Part shown: piece by piece, positions 59,251-64,000 of the stretch | Numbering within the stretch: the first letter of the stretch is position 1 | How the letters are laid out: each line of letters starts with the position of its first letter | Assembly: GCA_003508835.1 (NCBI GenBank) | Contig: PUFA01000546.1 | Location: 1 to 64,000 of the forward strand | From: Eonycteris spelaea | Taxonomy: Eukaryota > Chordata > Mammalia > Chiroptera > Pteropodidae | DNA: 64,000 nucleotides | Direction of reading: 5' to 3' | The notes under the pieces: model-generated | What the model was told of the DNA's origin: nothing | What the model saw: only the letters and a program-made list of their open reading frames with translations | Database searches by the model: none | Translations under genes and position numbers: made by a program

Positions 59251-62200
59251 AAATAATTGCCCTGAATGTAAATGGGCTGAACTCACCAACAGAAGGCACA
59301 CAGTAGCAGATTACATCAATAAACAAAACCCAATCATGTGCTGCCTTCAAGACACATCTCAGCTGCAAGGACCAATGTAGACTCAAAGTGAAAGGGTGGA
59401 AGACGATATGTCAAGCAAAATGGCATCCCAAAAAGTGGGTATAGCCATACTTACATATGATGAAATAGACTTCAAGATAAAAAAGGTTATAAGAGACAAT
59501 GATAGACACTAATAATGATAAAGAGGACAATACACCAAGAAGACATAACATTTATCAACATATATGCTCCAATCAGGAAGTACCAAATATTTAAGGCAAC
59601 TATAACAAACTAAAGATGGAACGGAAAATACATAATTATAGTAGGGTGCCTAAATACCCTATTTGACAACTATGGACATATCATCCAAACAGAAAATCAA
59701 TGTGGAAATATCAATGTTAATTGACACATTAGACCAACTGGACATAGCTGACATTACAGAGCCTTTCATCCTAAAACACCAGCTAATAAATTATTCTTTA
59801 ATGCACATGGAACATTATCAAGGTAGACCATATTTTGGGACACAAAACTAGCTTAACAAATCTTAGATGATTGAAATCGTACCAAGCATACTCTCCATCC
59901 AAATACTTTGAAAATGAAAGATCAACTGCAAAAAGAAAAGGGAAACTATAAATATGTGGAGGTTAAAAAACATGCTACTAACTAACAACTGGGTCAAAGA
60001 GGAAATGAAAGGAGAAATCAAAAGAATACATAGAAACAAATGAGAATGAAAGTACAACATATCAAAACTTTTAAGAAACAGCAAAAGTGGTAATAAGAGG
60101 AAAGTTCATATCATTACAGACTTATCTCAAGAAACAAGAAATGCCCAAATAAACAACCTAACATTATATCTTTAAAAACTAGAAAAGGAAGAACAAACAA
60201 ACCTCAAAGTCAGAAGGAAATAATCGAAATTAGGCAAAATTAAATAAAATTGAGAACAAAAAGGCAATAGAAAAAATTAATGCAGCATAAAGCTGGTTCT
60301 TTGAAAAGATCAATAAAATTGACAAACCCCTGGCTAGATTCAGTAAGGAAAAGAGAGAAAAGACACAAAACAAATTCAGAATTGAAGAGAAGTTATAACA
60401 GATACCACCAAAATATAAAAGTATCATACAAGACTACTAGGAAAGATTATATGCCACCAAATTTTAATAACCTAGAAGAAAATGAACAAGTTTCTTAGAA
60501 ATATACAATATTCCTAGACTGAATCACAAAGAAAGAACATATAGACTGATCAACAGTAAGAAATTGAAACATCATCGAAAACCTCCCAAAAGTAAAAGTT
60601 CAGGACCACATGGCTTTGCTAGTGAATTCTACTTAACATTCAAAGATGATTTAATATCTATTCTTTTAAACTCTTCCAAAAAAAACTGAAGAAAGGCAAT
60701 ACTTCCTAATCTCATTTTATGAGACCAACATCACCTGATACCACACAAAAAAGGAAACTAAGACCAATATCTCTAATGAATACAGAAGCAAAAATTCTAA
60801 CCAAATTCTAGCAAATCAAATACAACAATACATTAAAAACATTATACATCACGATCAAGTGGAGTTCATTCTAGGGGACAAGGATGGTTCAACATCGCTT
60901 ATCGATCTGTGTGATACAGTACCACATAAAATGAAAGGATAAATCACATATCATATCAATAGATGCAGAAAAGCATCTGACAAGACAAAGCATCCATTTA
61001 ATATCAAAACACTTAATAAAATGGGTATATAATGAAAGTACCTCACATAATAAAGTCCTTATATGACAAACCTGCAGCTAATATCATACTTAATGGTGAA
61101 GAACTAAAAGCTTTCCCTCTACGATCAGAACAAGACAAGGCTGCTTGCTCTCACTAATCTTAATCAATATAGTATTGAAAGTCCTAGCTAGAACAATTAT
61201 ACAGAGAAGAAAGATATAAAAAGCACCCAAATTTAGAATAAAGGTGTCAAATTGGTCACTTTTTGCAGGTGACGATTCTATATATAGAACACCCTAAAGA
61301 CTCCAATAAAAAAACTAGAGAAACAATAACAAATATAGTAAAGTGTGGGATACAAAAATCATATACAAAAATTCATTGTATTCTTATAAATATTAACAAT
61401 GAAATTTCAGGAAAAAAACATGGAATTTGAATGTAGAGAGAATTTTATGAATGTGAAAGGCAAGGTAAAAGCAAAAAAAATGAATTGGACTATATCAAAC
61501 TAAAAAAGCTTCAGCACAGCAGAAAAAAATCAAACAAGAAAAAAGAGGTAACCAACTGAACAGGAGAAGATATTTGCAAACAACGCCTTCAATAAGGGCC
61601 TATATCCAAAATATACCAAATTCATACAACTCAATAACAACAACAAAAAATGATCCAATCAAAAATGGGCAGAGGACCTGAACAGACACTTCTCCCTAGA
61701 GGACATACAAATGGCCAACAAATGTATGAAAAGATGTTCAAACATCACTAGCTATTAGGGAAATGCACATCAAAACACAATGAGATACCACCTGACACCT
61801 GTTAGAATAGCTATAATAATCAACAGGATAATAACAAATGTTGGAAGGGATGAGGATAAAAAGGAACCCTCATACACTGCTGGTGGGACTGCAAATTGGT
61901 ACTGTCACTAAAACAGAACAAGTTGCCTCAAAAAACTAATAATTGATCTACCACATGATCCAGCAATCCCTCTATTTGATATTTACTCCAAAGATTTGAA
62001 AACCAATACCCGAAAAGATATTTGCACACCGATGTTCATAGCAGCATTATTGGCCAGGATATGGAAGCAACCAAAGTGTCCTACAATAGATGATTGTATA
62101 AAGAAGCTGTGGTACATACACTTAATGGAATATCACTCAGCCATAAGAATATATGAAATACTGCATTTGCAACAACATGGATGGACCTCGAGATAATCAT

Positions 62201-62539
62201 GCCAAGTGAAATAAAGCCAGACAGAAAAGGTTGAAAAACACATGATATCACTTATATGTGAGATATAAACCGAAAAGCAACAAATGAATAGGACAAAACA
62301 AGCAGAGACTCATGGACATGGAATATAGACTAGTAGTTACCAGAGGGTAGGGAGTGGTGGAGGGGGGAGGTAGATGGGGTAAAGGGCATCACATATGTGG
62401 TGAAGAGAAAGAAATCTAACTATGGGAGGTGAACACACAGTGTAAATATATATATGCTTTACTGTTGGATTTCATTAACCAGTGTCACCATAAAAATATA
62501 AATAAATTAATTAAAAATAGAACTAGGAAAAAAAAAAGA

Positions 62540-63316
62540 ATTCTATTGAATTAAAAAATGAACAGAAGACCTGAAGAGACACTTCTTCCAGAAGACATAC
62601 AAATGGCCAACAGACAAATGAAAAGAAGCTCAACTTCACTAGATATTGAGGGAAATGCAAATCAAACCACAATGAGATACCATCTCACACCTGTAAGAGT
62701 GGCTATCATCAACAAGACAAGTAATAACAAGTGTTGGAGAGGTTGTGGGGTAAAAGGAACCTCATACATTGCTGGTGGGAATGTAAATTGGTACAGCTGC
62801 TATGGAAAACAGTATGTAGGTTCCTCAAAAAATTAAAAATCACCCAGCAATCCCTCTTCTGGATATTTACCCCCAAAATTTGAAAACATGTATTCAATAG
62901 ATGACTGAATAAAGAAGCTGTGGTATATCTATACAATGAAATATTACTCAGTCATCAGAAAAGATGAAATACTGCCATTTGCAATATGGATGGATCTTGA
63001 GATTATCATGCTAAGCAAAACAAGTCAGATAAAAAATGTTGAGAACTATATGATTTCACTCATATGTGGGATATAAAACTGAAGTAAGAAACAGAACAAA
63101 CAAACAGAGACTCATGGACATGGACAGCAGTTTAGTGGTTACCAGAGGGAAATGGGGATGGCAGATATAGAAAAAGGTAAGGGGGTCAAATATATGGTAA
63201 AATTTAACTTTTGGTAGTGAACACACAACGCAATATACATATGACGTATTACTGAATTGTAATGAAAGCTATAGAATTTTATTAACCAATGTCACCCCAA
63301 TAAATTTTAAAAATTG
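62540..63316 (+). mobile_element. 5'-truncated L1 (L1#4)
   Basis: It begins in late ORF2 (GAACAGAAGACCTGAAGAG) and runs through GAGATACCATCTCACACCTG and CATTGCTGGTGGGAATGTAA to the 3' end ATTAACCAATGTCACCCC with AATAAATTTT. It lies just downstream of L1#3 and repeats the same ORF2 end, so the two are separate insertions. The target duplication is unclear. Confidence 0.85.
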
Positions 63317-63469
63317 GATATGAGACTCAAGGGACTGAGTGGTGAAGGAAGTAATACCTGAAGAAGGTATGTGACAAGGCAGAGTATGCACTGGACTACA
63401 GGCTTAGAGACTTGGATTCATCTACTCAGCATATGCCACTTCAGCATTATTACGTGATGCTTAGAGTAT

Positions 63470-63645
63470 GACCTCTGAGTTTAAATTCTGGCTCTATCCC
63501 TCCTCATTGAGTAATAATTAAGATTTACAAGCAGCAGTTTTCTTTTAAGTTCTCAGTTTCTCATTAGTAAGTGGAGATAATAATAGAACCTTCCTCATAA
63601 AGATTAGATCAGTTACCCACTCACATGTTTGGAACAGTACTTGCC
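63470..63645 (+). repeat. MIR SINE fragment
   Basis: MIR blocks are present: GACCTCTGAGTTTAAATTCT, GGCTCTATCCCTCC, AAGTTCTCAGTTTCTCATTA, GTGGAGATAATAATAGAACC, GGAACAGTACTTGCC. Confidence 0.8.
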
Positions 63646-64000
63646 TATACAAGCTTTTAACAAAAAGTCATCTATGATGATGATGGTCTTGTCTAACCAG
63701 TGGATACAAGGTAACCGACACAATTCTTGATACAATTCTTGGAAGATTATAACAAATCAATCAGAAAATGGATAATTACATCATAGTTCAATAGGTAGTA
63801 CAACAGAAGTATACACAAGATACTAAGGAAACACAAGAGGACACCTAGATGCTTGCGTGAAGATCAAGAAAGAGTCGGAATTAGGTCTTGAGAGTGAGTT
63901 GGAGTTATCAGGTAAAGGTGAGCAGCAAGGAGTTGGAGGATAGAGAAAGCTAGGCCTCAAAATCAGGGAACCTTAAGGAGGTCATGATGGGAGGACGAGC
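63646..64000. other. Probable NPHP1 intron, nothing recognised
   Basis: No exon, RNA gene or repeat is seen up to the right edge. Exons for the nephrocystin-1 N-terminal coiled coil should lie further right. Confidence 0.4.

Larger units (their letters stand above)
56334..62515 (+). mobile_element. Long L1 (L1#3), with two nested insertions
   Basis: Its 5' UTR starts near AAGCATGGTGGCATGAGGGG. ORF1 opens at ATG 57371 (MNNQGDKAAQKENKKS) and ORF2 at ATG 58863 (MATGKPHI). The 3' UTR ends with TTAACCAGTGTCACCAT and an A-rich tail. ORF1 holds a ~111-bp retroposon and ORF2 a truncated L1. The RT catalytic motif near 61262 reads FAGDD in the best frame, and many indels break both ORFs. It is antisense to NPHP1. 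Target duplications are not resolved. Confidence 0.9.

Noticed and set aside
20347..63316. L1 ORF1/ORF2 as active genes
   Set aside because: Every copy has frame breaks and altered or missing catalytic motifs, or an internal deletion.

Overview
The window is vertebrate nuclear DNA, almost certainly mammalian. It is A/T rich and has no bacterial gene organisation. About 60% of it is LINE-1 (L1), with MIR and L2 fragments, a Tigger, a hAT MITE and ERV LTRs. Split exons with GT-AG borders belong to one recognisable gene. Several L1 3' ends carry a form like ATTAACCAATGTCACCCC, which I associate with bats. A SINE-like element with a 5S rRNA head also fits bats, possibly fruit bats, where such SINEs are known. 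The species call is inference only.

Gene content: the only cellular gene I can support is NPHP1 (nephrocystin-1) on the minus strand. Fourteen coding exons lie between 56139 and 1928. They run from the first Glu-rich tract and SH3 domain (55921-56139, 55524-55622), through the second Glu-rich exon (38230-38320), to most of the nephrocystin homology region (37843 down to 1928). The first ~109 and last ~105 codons, by my recollection of the human protein, lie outside the right and left edges. Eight downstream exons are intact with matching phases. Five exons carry single-base or small indels, and the optional extension of another has in-frame stops. The indels look like either residual long-read assembly error or gene decay.

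Repeat layout: 0-2 kb is an internally deleted L1. 4.8-8.7 kb is an old L1 ORF2 split by another deleted L1. 12-13.6 kb holds a hAT MITE, a MIR and an old L1 containing a Tigger. 20.3-26.8 kb is a near full-length L1 with an LTR in ORF1. 28.4-33.6 kb holds older L1/HAL1, L2, MIR, an antisense L1 containing the 5S SINE, and a microsatellite/minisatellite block. 39-50 kb is a three-level nest of L1 elements. 50.7-55 kb is an old DNA transposon split by a deleted L1 and an LTR. 56.3-63.3 kb is a third long L1 with two nested insertions, followed by a truncated L1.

Most interesting are two groups of L1 deletion derivatives. One has three copies with the same ORF2 junction, the other two copies with a different shared junction. 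Each behaves like a non-autonomous L1 family. Also notable is a ~100-nt retroposon present twice, with the same 5' end, an A-tail and perfect or near-perfect target-site duplications. It resembles a retroposed LTR R-region transcript. Two L1s 22 kb apart share a ~1-kb almost substitution-free tract, including the same lesion in the reverse transcriptase FADD motif.
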